A DNA stretch of 11,304 nt from a bacterium (GTDB lineage: Bacteria > RBG-13-66-14): positions 1 through 11,304 of the forward strand of contig JAPLSK010000255.1 of assembly GCA_026398675.1 (NCBI GenBank), written 5' to 3'. The notes under the pieces were generated by a model that searched no databases, was not told the DNA's origin, and saw only the letters and a program-made list of their open reading frames with translations. Made by a program: the position numbers and the translations under genes. Every line of letters starts with the position of its first letter. Position 1 is the stretch's first letter. Shown here piece by piece: positions 1 through 5,848 of the stretch.

Positions 1-30
1 TGGGCTGCTCCAATGGGTTGGTGTTGCTTT

Positions 31-57
31 TGAAAAACGAAACGACGGGAGCCCGTC
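31..57 (-). terminator. Probable intrinsic terminator of the CNB-domain gene
   Basis: A perfect 6-bp inverted repeat (GACGGG at 44-49, CCCGTC at 52-57) is followed on the minus strand by a T-rich run (complement of 33-43). It overlaps the stop codon of the cyclic-nucleotide-binding gene. The 2-nt nominal loop means one base pair must open, so the hairpin is short. The T-tract is interrupted by a G and C, hence moderate confidence. Confidence 0.45.
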
Positions 58-562
58 AGATGCCGGCGGACTCGTCGTATTCGGAGAAGTATCCGAAGAG
101 CGGCTTGACGTCCTTGGGCGAGGCGGCGAGGAGCTTCTCGTTGGCGGTGCGCAGGCGGAAGGAGAGGACCTTGACCACCCGCACGGTGATCTTCAGTGAC
201 GCGATGGGGTCGGTCTCCATGAGCCTCAGGAAGTTGTCACGCTCCAGGATTAAAAGCTCGGTGTCGGAACCGGCCACGACGGGTGCCGAGTGGGGCCCGC
301 CGTCGAAGAGGCTCATCTCGCCGAAGAAGTCGCCGGGCCGCAGCACGGCCAGGATGAGGTTGTCGGCTTCGGGCCGGTCCTTGATCACCCGGACCTCGCC
401 CTCGACGATCATGTACAGCCCCTTGCCGGCCATGTTTTCCTCGACGATGCGCTGGCCGGCGGTGAACCGCTCGCGCTCGAGGTGCTCGGACAGTAAGCGG
501 AGCTCACCCTCCTCCATGGATTCAAAGAACTGGAACTTTTTCAGGGCGTCTATGGCATTCAT
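56..562 (-). CDS. Stand-alone cyclic nucleotide-binding (CAP-ED) domain protein
   Basis: This 168-residue protein is a single cNMP-binding beta-roll (about residues 10-118) followed by a basic amphipathic helix (about 119-147). It has no DNA-binding HTH, kinase or channel domain, so its output is unknown; it probably acts in the cytoplasm on a partner protein. The diagnostic pieces are LYMIVEGEVRVI (49-60), RPGDFFGEMSLFDGG (75-89) and HSAPVVA (91-97). In cAMP-binding family members the phosphate-binding cassette ends in Arg-Ser/Thr-Ala. Here the glycine and glutamate (G81, E82) are kept but the Arg is His91, so ligand binding may be altered or lost. I chose the ATG at 562 because the domain begins there and GGGGG lies about 6 nt upstream. 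The longer reading frame to 685 adds 41 residues without domain character and runs through the promoter region. It is transcribed divergently from plsC. Confidence 0.85.
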   Translation of the reverse strand: MNAIDALKKFQFFESMEEGELRLLSEHLERERFTAGQRIVEENMAGKGLYMIVEGEVRVIKDRPEADNLILAVLRPGDFFGEMSLFDGGPHSAPVVAGSDTELLILERDNFLRLMETDPIASLKITVRVVKVLSFRLRTANEKLLAASPKDVKPLFGYFSEYDESAGI

Positions 563-590
563 GGAATCCCCCGCGGGTTTAAGCGAAGGA

Positions 591-596
591 ATCATA
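591..596 (-). promoter_or_regulatory. Probable -10 box for the CNB-domain gene
   Basis: On the minus strand TATGAT lies about 29 nt upstream of the chosen ATG. The matching -35 position (614-619, GTGCCA) is poor, so the promoter may be weak or activator-dependent. It sits back to back with the plsC promoter. Confidence 0.35.
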
Positions 597-622
597 CCAG
601 AAAGAGCGGCCTTTGGCACCCC

Positions 623-652
623 TTGACCTCGCGCCGGGAGGCGTCCTATCAT
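623..652 (+). promoter_or_regulatory. Sigma70-type promoter for plsC
   Basis: TTGACC (623-628) and TATCAT (647-652) are separated by 18 nt, giving a start about 25 nt before the plsC ATG. It is divergent from the CNB-domain gene promoter, with the two -10 boxes about 50 bp apart. Confidence 0.55.
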
Positions 653-683
653 CTCAATCCATTGACCGCCACCAGGGCCCGTC

Positions 684-1397
684 ATGCTGCAGAGGCTCTT
701 TTACGCCTTCATTCTGTTTCTCGCCCGGATAGCGTGCCACGCGCTCCTGCGGCTCCGTATCCTGGGGTGCGGTTTCGTCCCCAAAAAAGGGCCGCTCATC
801 GTCGCCGCCACCCACTCCAGCTTCGTTGACCCCGCCGTGGCCGCGGTTGCGGTGACCAGACCCGTAACTTTTATGGCCAAGGCCTTCCTCTTCGAGCCGT
901 TCTTCTTCGGCTGGCTGATCCGCAACCTGGGCGCTTTCCCCCTGAAGACGGATTCGGAGGTGGGGGCGGTCAAGCTTTCCCTGAAGCTTTTACGCGAGAA
1001 TCGGGCGCTGATGATTTTTCCCGAGGGGACGCGGATCCGCCGGGACGGTCTCGGCCGGCCCCACCCCGGCGTGGGGCTCATCGCCAGCCGAACCGGCGCG
1101 CCGGTCCTACCCATTTACATCCAAGGCAGCCACGACGCCCTGACCGATGTTTTCAAGGGAAAGCCGCCCCGTGTTCGGGCCTACATCGCGCCGCCGATAA
1201 TCATCGAGCCCCCGCCCGGGGAATGCGACAAACAGGCGTGGTACGAGGCCGCCAGCGGGCGGGTGATGCGCGAGATTGCCCGGATGCGCAACTGGTGCCT
1301 CCGGGAGCAGGGGCTCCCACCCGAGCCCTACGGCACATTCGTCACCGACGACAAACCGGACCGCCCGCCACCCGGCGAAAAGTGGAGCATCAGCTAA
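684..1397 (+). CDS. plsC: 1-acyl-sn-glycerol-3-phosphate acyltransferase (PlsC family)
   Basis: This 237-residue protein belongs to the LPLAT/AGPAT family, which transfers an acyl chain to lysophosphatidate at the cytoplasmic face of the inner membrane to make phosphatidate for phospholipids. Visible motifs are the catalytic HX4D box (His44 to Asp49 in THSSFVDPAV), the glycerophosphate-binding FPEGTR at 112-117, and the later VLPIYI block. A hydrophobic N-terminal segment (about 5-26) provides membrane contact. Length is normal for the family. An AGGG ribosome site sits about 9 nt upstream of the ATG. The next gene starts 13 nt after the stop, so the two are probably co-transcribed. The exact acyl acceptor cannot be read from sequence; a lysophospholipid or ornithine-lipid acyltransferase of the same family is possible. 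Confidence 0.9.
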   Translation: MLQRLFYAFILFLARIACHALLRLRILGCGFVPKKGPLIVAATHSSFVDPAVAAVAVTRPVTFMAKAFLFEPFFFGWLIRNLGAFPLKTDSEVGAVKLSLKLLRENRALMIFPEGTRIRRDGLGRPHPGVGLIASRTGAPVLPIYIQGSHDALTDVFKGKPPRVRAYIAPPIIIEPPPGECDKQAWYEAASGRVMREIARMRNWCLREQGLPPEPYGTFVTDDKPDRPPPGEKWSIS

Positions 1398-1410
1398 CGC
1401 GGAGGACGCG

Positions 1411-1878
1411 TTGTCTCCCTGGCTCCAGACCTTCTTCATCTCGATGGCTCCCATTGTGGAGCTCCGCGGGGGCCTGCCCTGGGGATTGGCGCACGGGCTA
1501 CCCTGGTGGGAGGCTTACACCGCCGCGGTCATCGGCAACCTCGTGCCGATCATCCCCCTGCTCCTGTGGCTGGAGCCGGCCAGCGGCTGGTTGCGTAAGA
1601 AATGGGGCTGGGCCGACCGCTTCTTCTCATGGATCTTCGCCCGAACCCGACGCCGGGGGACCCTCGTGGAGAAGTACGAGGCCCTGGGTCTGCTTTTATT
1701 CGTGGCCATTCCGCTGCCCCTCACCGGAGCCTGGACGGGCGCCGCGGCGGCCTTCATCTTCGGCATCCAAAACCGATACGCCTTCCCGGCGATCATCGGC
1801 GGAGTGCTCCTCGCCGGGGTCATCGTCAGCCTGGCCTACTACGGCGTCATCGGCACGGCCGACATTTTCATCGGCTGA
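1411..1878 (+). CDS. Small multidrug export family (COG2426/PF06695-type) membrane protein
   Basis: This 155-residue integral membrane protein carries the family signatures APIVELRGGLP (13-23) and IPLPLTGAWTGA (100-111), plus hydrophobic segments at about 36-54, 91-119 and 126-147. The family is named for small multidrug export, but transport activity is poorly established, so the function is best left as a putative transporter. The start is a TTG at 1411: GGAGG lies at 1401-1405, 5 nt upstream, the preceding gene ends at 1397, and the N-terminus then matches the family. The open frame extends back to 1276, but that extension overlaps plsC and reads as low-complexity shadow sequence. It forms a two-gene unit with plsC. 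No clear terminator follows before the tRNA promoter at 1897. Confidence 0.82.
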   Translation: MSPWLQTFFISMAPIVELRGGLPWGLAHGLPWWEAYTAAVIGNLVPIIPLLLWLEPASGWLRKKWGWADRFFSWIFARTRRRGTLVEKYEALGLLLFVAIPLPLTGAWTGAAAAFIFGIQNRYAFPAIIGGVLLAGVIVSLAYYGVIGTADIFIG

Positions 1879-1896
1879 TACGGATCTGAGCCGGGG

Positions 1897-1925
1897 TTGA
1901 AAAAGGCGGTGCGTAGCGGTACAAT
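1897..1925 (+). promoter_or_regulatory. Promoter of the tRNA-Pro gene
   Basis: TTGAAA (1897-1902) and TACAAT (1920-1925) are separated by 17 nt, a near-consensus sigma70 promoter. Transcription would start near 1932, leaving about 48 nt of 5' leader to be removed by RNase P. Confidence 0.7.
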
Positions 1926-1979
1926 ACCCACGCTTCAACGACCCGGCCGCCGGCCGCGGTCGGAATATTTTGCTCCGGT

Positions 1980-2056
<77 letters not shown>

Positions 2057-2062
2057 CCTTTC

Positions 2063-2091
2063 AAGAGGTTTCCCATGGGGGACCTCTTTTT
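2063..2091 (+). terminator. Intrinsic terminator of tRNA-Pro
   Basis: Arms AAGAGGT (2063-2069) and ACCTCTT (2082-2088) extend inward through G-U pairs and CCC/GGG, followed by a run of T to 2091. It begins 7 nt after the tRNA CCA end. Confidence 0.85.
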
Positions 2092-2121
2092 GCGGGGGGA
2101 TTCTTTTCGCGTCATCATCTG

Positions 2122-2148
2122 AAAAATCGGTTCCGTTTTAAGAACCGA
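2122..2148 (-). terminator. Terminator-like hairpin with T-run on the minus strand
   Basis: The 7-bp arms TCGGTTC (2127-2133) and GAACCGA (2142-2148) enclose an 8-nt loop. Read on the minus strand, the hairpin is followed by TTTTT (complement of 2122-2126). No minus-strand protein gene ends here, so it would terminate a short RNA or antisense transcript from the spacer, or be a chance structure. Confidence 0.45.
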
Positions 2149-2359
2149 GAGGGTGGAATCGGCGCGGAGTTGTGGAAAGTGGACCGGTTCGATCAGGAAT
2201 AATTCAGGTTTTCATGCAGACGGCAATCACTTGATTTAAAACACCTTAACTGAAGAATGCGGCAAAGGAACCCGTTCGTACTTCTCCCGGGGGAAGGAAA
2301 ACCTGCGCTCATCCGGTCTCGAAGGGGATACACAAATCACGGCTTGACCTGAAAAACAC

Positions 2360-2375
2360 TCTTATACCAATAAGA
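2360..2375. promoter_or_regulatory. 16-bp palindrome, operator-like
   Basis: TCTTAT-ACCA-ATAAGA is a perfect inverted repeat with 6-bp arms and a 4-nt centre. It lies just downstream of a TTGACC hexamer (2344-2349) in an AT-rich context, as expected of a dimeric repressor site. No promoter with good spacing could be assigned and the cognate regulator is unknown. Confidence 0.3.
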
Positions 2376-2384
2376 TACACCCAT

Positions 2385-2554
2385 TCTAACCACCCGTGCG
2401 CACGACGGCACGCCCCTTGCTCTGCGTAAATGAAAAGGACGGGACGTTCAAATTTATCCCGGTTCACCGATCTCGAAACCCGCTCCTCACACCGGGAGTC
2501 TAAGGTGAAGATGAGCGGAACCCCGGACTATAGAGCTGGACCAGTTCTTTTTTT
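2385..2554 (+). ncRNA. Candidate structured small RNA ending at an intrinsic terminator
   Basis: This stretch ends in a good plus-strand terminator (2532-2554) although no protein gene precedes it. Inside are nested complementary arms: GGTTC/GAACC (2461-2465, 2518-2522), CGCTC/GAGCG (2481-2485, 2513-2517) and CACC/GGTG (2490-2493, 2504-2507), with a 10-nt apical loop at 2494-2503. It does not match tmRNA, RNase P, SRP RNA or a riboswitch class I recognise. The 5' end is a guess: only a weak promoter candidate (CTGAAA-N16-TAAGAT, 2349-2376) lies upstream. It could equally be a remnant or an attenuated leader. Confidence 0.25.
2532..2554 (+). terminator. Intrinsic terminator in the padR upstream spacer
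   Basis: Arms AGAGCTG (2532-2538) and CAGTTCT (2542-2548, one G-U pair) close a 3-nt loop and are followed by an unbroken T-run to 2554. It lies about 60 bp upstream of the first padR promoter and would insulate the operon from, or end, an upstream transcript. Confidence 0.6.
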
Positions 2555-2613
2555 ATTAGCCACAAGTCCGCCGTCAGCCGTTATACGGCACCCCCTACCT
2601 TTCGAAAATTTAC

Positions 2614-2642
2614 TTGAAAATGCGGGATAAACCATTTATACT
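2614..2642 (+). promoter_or_regulatory. Upstream promoter (P1) of the padR-efflux operon
   Basis: TTGAAA (2614-2619), a 17-nt spacer and TATACT (2637-2642) make a near-consensus sigma70 promoter. Transcription would start near 2649, giving an untranslated leader of about 83 nt. Confidence 0.6.
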
Positions 2643-2654
2643 AGTCTGCGTTAG

Positions 2655-2683
2655 TTGAAAGTTGAACAGTTTATTTTTATATA
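2655..2683 (+). promoter_or_regulatory. Downstream promoter (P2) of the padR-efflux operon
   Basis: TTGAAA (2655-2660), a 17-nt spacer and TATATA (2678-2683) form a second promoter 41 bp after P1. The -35 lies in a direct repeat of GTTGAA (2654-2659 and 2661-2666), and the reverse motif TTCAAC occurs at 2715-2720. These half-sites bracket the promoter and could be an operator for PadR itself. Confidence 0.5.
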
Positions 2684-2731
2684 TTTTAAATTCTAACAGA
2701 TAAAAAAATTCCTCTTCAACATGCGGCGGCC

Positions 2732-3343
2732 ATGACAAACGGTAACTCACCCTATACTGAAATAGCTGTTCTCGGTCTCCTGGCGGAATCTCCGCGCTAC
2801 GGCTATGAGATAGACTCAGAGATAAAAAACCGCGGGATCAACCACTGGGGGAAGGTCGCCATCTCCTCCATCTACTACCTGTTGAACAAGCTCGAAAAAA
2901 TGGGGTACGTGACCTTCAAGTACCACAAAGAGGGCAAGTACCCCATGCGCAAGGTCTACTCCTTGACCCCGGCGGGCCGGGCCGTCCTCGAGGAACAGCT
3001 CTTCAGCATGCTCAGCTCCCGGGGCGAACCGGAACCGCACCGCCACATGATCGGCATCGCCTTCATCCACGTTCTCCCCAAGGAGATGGCCCTCGAGGCC
3101 CTTCGGCGGTTGCAACAGAGGATGGTGGAGATGGAGGAGCACTACAGAGTCCAAACACGCAACCTCGCCGAGCGTTACCCCTTCCCCACCAGCCGGGCTC
3201 TGTTGAAGCTCTGGGGCGACAACGTCGAGCACATGCACCTCTGGTTGCGCAAATTATACCGGGAGCTCGAGACGTACCCCTGGCAACAGTGGGGCGAGGT
3301 GGCGGCCAAACAGGGCATCATCAAAGACCATCCGGGAGATTGA
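2732..3343 (+). CDS. PadR family transcriptional regulator
   Basis: This 203-residue protein has a PadR winged helix at about residues 8-85 (start EIAVLGLLAESPRYGYEI, recognition helix around SSIYYLLNKLEKMGYV at 45-60, wing KEGKYPMRKVYSLTPAGR at 67-83). A helical C-terminal region of the Vir_act_alpha_C type (about 100-185) serves dimerisation and ligand sensing. PadR proteins usually repress neighbouring efflux or detoxification genes until a phenolic or drug ligand binds. As first gene of a TolC-adaptor-RND operon, 4 nt before the tolC-like start, it very likely autoregulates that operon. The ATG has no clear Shine-Dalgarno sequence. A four-codon ORF starting at 2721 ends in a TGA overlapping this ATG, which could allow coupled initiation. 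Confidence 0.92.
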   Translation: MTNGNSPYTEIAVLGLLAESPRYGYEIDSEIKNRGINHWGKVAISSIYYLLNKLEKMGYVTFKYHKEGKYPMRKVYSLTPAGRAVLEEQLFSMLSSRGEPEPHRHMIGIAFIHVLPKEMALEALRRLQQRMVEMEEHYRVQTRNLAERYPFPTSRALLKLWGDNVEHMHLWLRKLYRELETYPWQQWGEVAAKQGIIKDHPGD

Positions 3344-3347
3344 TTGC

Positions 3348-4640
3348 ATGCGTGCACCGATTCTCTACCTGCTGCTTTGGATTCCTCTGGCGGCGACGGC
3401 TGAACCGCTGACGACGCTGGACATGGACGAGGCCGTCCGGCTGGCCTTGGACAACAACCTCGACATCCGCATCGCCGCGGAGGCCGAGAACGCCGCCGAG
3501 GCCGCCAATTGGTTGGCCTGGACTGGCTTCCTGCCCCATATCTCAGGGACCGTCACCTACAACAAGTACGACGGCTATTACTCCTCGGACAGCTACTACG
3601 GTGACACCGAGTCGGAGAGCTTCGGCACCAGCCTGACCTTGCAGCAGCCGATCTTCAACGGCGGCGCCGTCTACTGGGGCAAGGTCATGGCCGCGGCCGG
3701 GGAGGAGATGGCCGAGCTCCAGCTCGTCGCCGCCCGTCAGGCCGCCATTCTCGCGGTCAAACAGGCCTACCTCGATTCCCTGCGCGCCGAGGAGCTCCTT
3801 GCCGTCCAGCGGAAAAATCAGGAGAACCTGACCCACCACGTCCAGATTACCCAGACCAACCTCGACGTGGGGCTCGCCTCCAAGGTGGACCTCTTGAGGT
3901 CGGAGGCGGAGCTTGCGGCGGCGGAGAGTGAGGTCATCGCCACGGAGAACATCGTCCGGCTCACCCGGGTCAACCTGGCCGACGTTATCGGCGTCGAGCT
4001 GGACCGGGAGGTCATCCTCGCCCCCGTGGAGGTCGGCGAGCCGACCGGGCCGGCCTTCTCATTGGACGAGGCCCTCGCCTGCGCCCGGGAGAACAACCCC
4101 GGTCTGGCGGCCGTGCGCAAGAGCGAACGCCTGGCCGAGGGGCAATTCGGGTTGGCGGCCAGCGCCTTCTGGCCGAAAATCAACCTCCAGGCGGCCTACG
4201 GCTGGGTGCAGGGCGACGACTTCGCGTTCTCCGAGGACAAAGACTACTGGACAATCGGCGTCTCGGCCAGCCTGGACCTATTCGACTCCACCCAGCGCCT
4301 GGCCGACGTCGCTCAAGCCCGGGCCGAAGAGCGCAAGACCCGCCTGGAAATCCAGTTGACCGAGCAGACCATCCTCACCGGCGTCGAATCCACCTACCTG
4401 GGGCTGATGGAGAAGGTCGCCCAGATCGGCGTCTCCACCAAGCAGCTCGAGGCCGCGGGCGGCGCACTGGACCTCATGGAGCAGATGGTCACCCAGGGGC
4501 TGGTGTCCAACGTGGAGACCGATTACCTGGACATCAACCTGGCCTATCTCCTGGCCCGCCTGGGTGAGGTTTCCGCGCGCTACGACTACCTCGTGGCCCG
4601 GGAAAACCTGGCCTCGCTCATGGGCGCGATCGAACCCTGA
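3348..4640 (+). CDS. TolC-like outer membrane efflux protein (OEP family)
   Basis: This 430-residue protein should form the trimeric outer-membrane channel-tunnel of a tripartite efflux pump. It has a signal peptide with cleavage expected after ATA at residue 18, then two OEP repeats (about 23-210 and 235-425). Each opens with the family phrase of acidic/helical type (MDEAVRLALDNNLDIR at 26-41; LDEALACARENNPGLAAV in the second). Beta-strand segments rich in Tyr and Ser (SGTVTYNKYDGYYS) and LQQPIFNGG precede long helices, as in TolC. The length is typical and the frame is intact, unlike the next two genes. The start lies 4 nt after padR, with GGGAG 8 nt upstream of the ATG. The exact substrate is unknown. 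Confidence 0.92.
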   Translation: MRAPILYLLLWIPLAATAEPLTTLDMDEAVRLALDNNLDIRIAAEAENAAEAANWLAWTGFLPHISGTVTYNKYDGYYSSDSYYGDTESESFGTSLTLQQPIFNGGAVYWGKVMAAAGEEMAELQLVAARQAAILAVKQAYLDSLRAEELLAVQRKNQENLTHHVQITQTNLDVGLASKVDLLRSEAELAAAESEVIATENIVRLTRVNLADVIGVELDREVILAPVEVGEPTGPAFSLDEALACARENNPGLAAVRKSERLAEGQFGLAASAFWPKINLQAAYGWVQGDDFAFSEDKDYWTIGVSASLDLFDSTQRLADVAQARAEERKTRLEIQLTEQTILTGVESTYLGLMEKVAQIGVSTKQLEAAGGALDLMEQMVTQGLVSNVETDYLDINLAYLLARLGEVSARYDYLVARENLASLMGAIEP

Positions 4641-4688
4641 GCTTTTCTTACCACGCGCCAACCGCGTCACCGTTCCCGGAAGGTAATG

Positions 4689-5848
4689 ATGCGTCACCTT
4701 ACACCCATCGCCATTGCGCTCCCGTTTTTATTGCTCGCGGCCTGCGGCGGGAAGCAGACGGCGAGCCCTGAGCAGAGTTACACCGTGTCGAGCGAGGTCG
4801 TAGCCTCCTCTCACAAGACCATCGAGCGGGACCTGGCCGGGGTCATCCGGGGGGAGATGGAGGCCCTGGTCGCCCCGGAGATAGCGGGGCGCCAACCAGC
4901 TACTGGCTCTCCTCGGAGGCGGCCAGGGGGCAGTTCGAGGCGGCCAAGCTCCAGCTCAAACAGGCCGAGGACAACTACAACCGTTATGAGCCGCTCCACG
5001 ACACCGGTTCCATCTCCGCGTCCCAGTGGGAGAACATCTCCAACGGCTACGAGGCGGCGAAGATAAACTACGACGCCTTACAGGCCGGCTATTACCGCGC
5101 TGCGGACACGGCGGGCGAGACGACCATCCGGGCCCCCATCGCCGGGGTCGTCGCCGTGCGCAACTTCGACATCGGCTCCATGGTCGGACCCAACTATCAG
5201 GTCTTCGAAATCGTCAAGACCGACCCCATGAAGGTGTCCATCGGCGTCAACGAGGAGGACATCGGCACCGTGCTCCCCTCGAGCGAGGTCGAGGTCACCG
5301 TGGACGCCTACCCCGACGAGACGTTCAAGGGGGTCGTCTACAGCATCGGGATCAAGGCCGATTCCCGCACCCACGCCTTCCCGGTGGAGGTGCGACTGGA
5401 AAACACCGACGGACGCCTGAAAAGCGGGATGGTGGCCCACGTCCGTCTGCCGATAAAGGATCTGGGCGACGTGCTGACCATCCCCCTGAACGCCGCTGTC
5501 AAGCTCCGGGGTGTGGATTATGTGTACGTGATCCATGAGGTCACCGAGGAGGTCGCCGCCTACACCACGAATGGGAAACCAGACGGAACCGCCGCCGAGG
5601 TTCATCTGCGGGTGGAGCGGCGTCCGGTGACCCTCGGTCCGACGGTGGGCGAACGGGTGGTCATCCTGGAAGGTTTGAAACCGGGAGAGGAGTACGTCGT
5701 TGAGGGGCAGCAGTTCCTGGAGGACGGCACCCTCGTCACCATACCGGAACGGGAAGTTTCCGCGGAAGAGGCCGCGCCCGCGGCAGGTACGACTCCGGCC
5801 GTCGAGACCCCGGCGGCGGAGACTGCGCCGCAGGAGGTGTCCCGGTGA
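4689..5848 (+). pseudogene. RND efflux periplasmic adaptor lipoprotein (HlyD/AcrA type), deleted and frameshifted
   Basis: The gene for the adaptor linking the RND pump to the TolC-like channel is split between two frames. The first part encodes a lipoprotein signal (LLLAAC, Cys at residue 19 from the ATG at 4689) and the start of the barrel/lipoyl region, to APEIAG (about 4889). The frame then turns to Arg/Pro/Ser-rich nonsense, open to 5066. From about 4889, frame +2 continues as normal adaptor: APTSYW, helical hairpin (EAAKLQLKQAEDNY through ISASQWE), second lipoyl half (TIRAPIAGVVAV), beta-barrel and membrane-proximal domain, ending in an Ala/Pro/Glu-rich tail. The first lipoyl half, normally a V-x-G-D-x-V-x-x-G-x-x-L stretch of some 30-45 residues, is absent, so this is a deletion (length 1 mod 3) rather than a one-base error. 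GGAAGG (4678-4683) favours the second of two adjacent ATGs. The stop overlaps the RND start. Confidence 0.85.

Larger units (their letters stand above)
2092..2613. other. AT-richer intergenic region without a supported protein gene
   Basis: About 520 bases before the padR promoters contain no reading frame with family resemblance or good coding character; the longest (2430-2630) has no ribosome site and is cut through by a terminator-like hairpin. Base composition is clearly more AT-rich than the flanking genes. It holds hairpin signals on both strands (2122-2148 minus, 2532-2554 plus), a 16-bp palindrome at 2360-2375, a 10-bp palindrome CGTGCGCACG at 2395-2404, a hairpin GCCGT-TAT-ACGGC at 2577-2589, and a structured stretch at 2461-2522. 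It may carry one or more small RNAs or decayed sequence. Confidence 0.6.

Noticed and set aside
2151..2170. T-box-like sequence GGGTGGAATCGGCGCG downstream of the tRNA
   Set aside because: It deviates from the conserved GGGTGG-N-ACCGCG core, has no specifier stem or following aminoacyl-tRNA synthetase or amino-acid gene.
2448..2472. Possible att-site copy of the tRNA-Pro 3' end (GTTCAAAT)
   Set aside because: Only 8 bases match and the rest diverges; no integrase gene is in the window, and the downstream operon has normal GC content.
2430..2630. 66-codon ORF upstream of padR
   Set aside because: No ribosome site, no recognisable features, and a terminator hairpin with T-run lies inside it.
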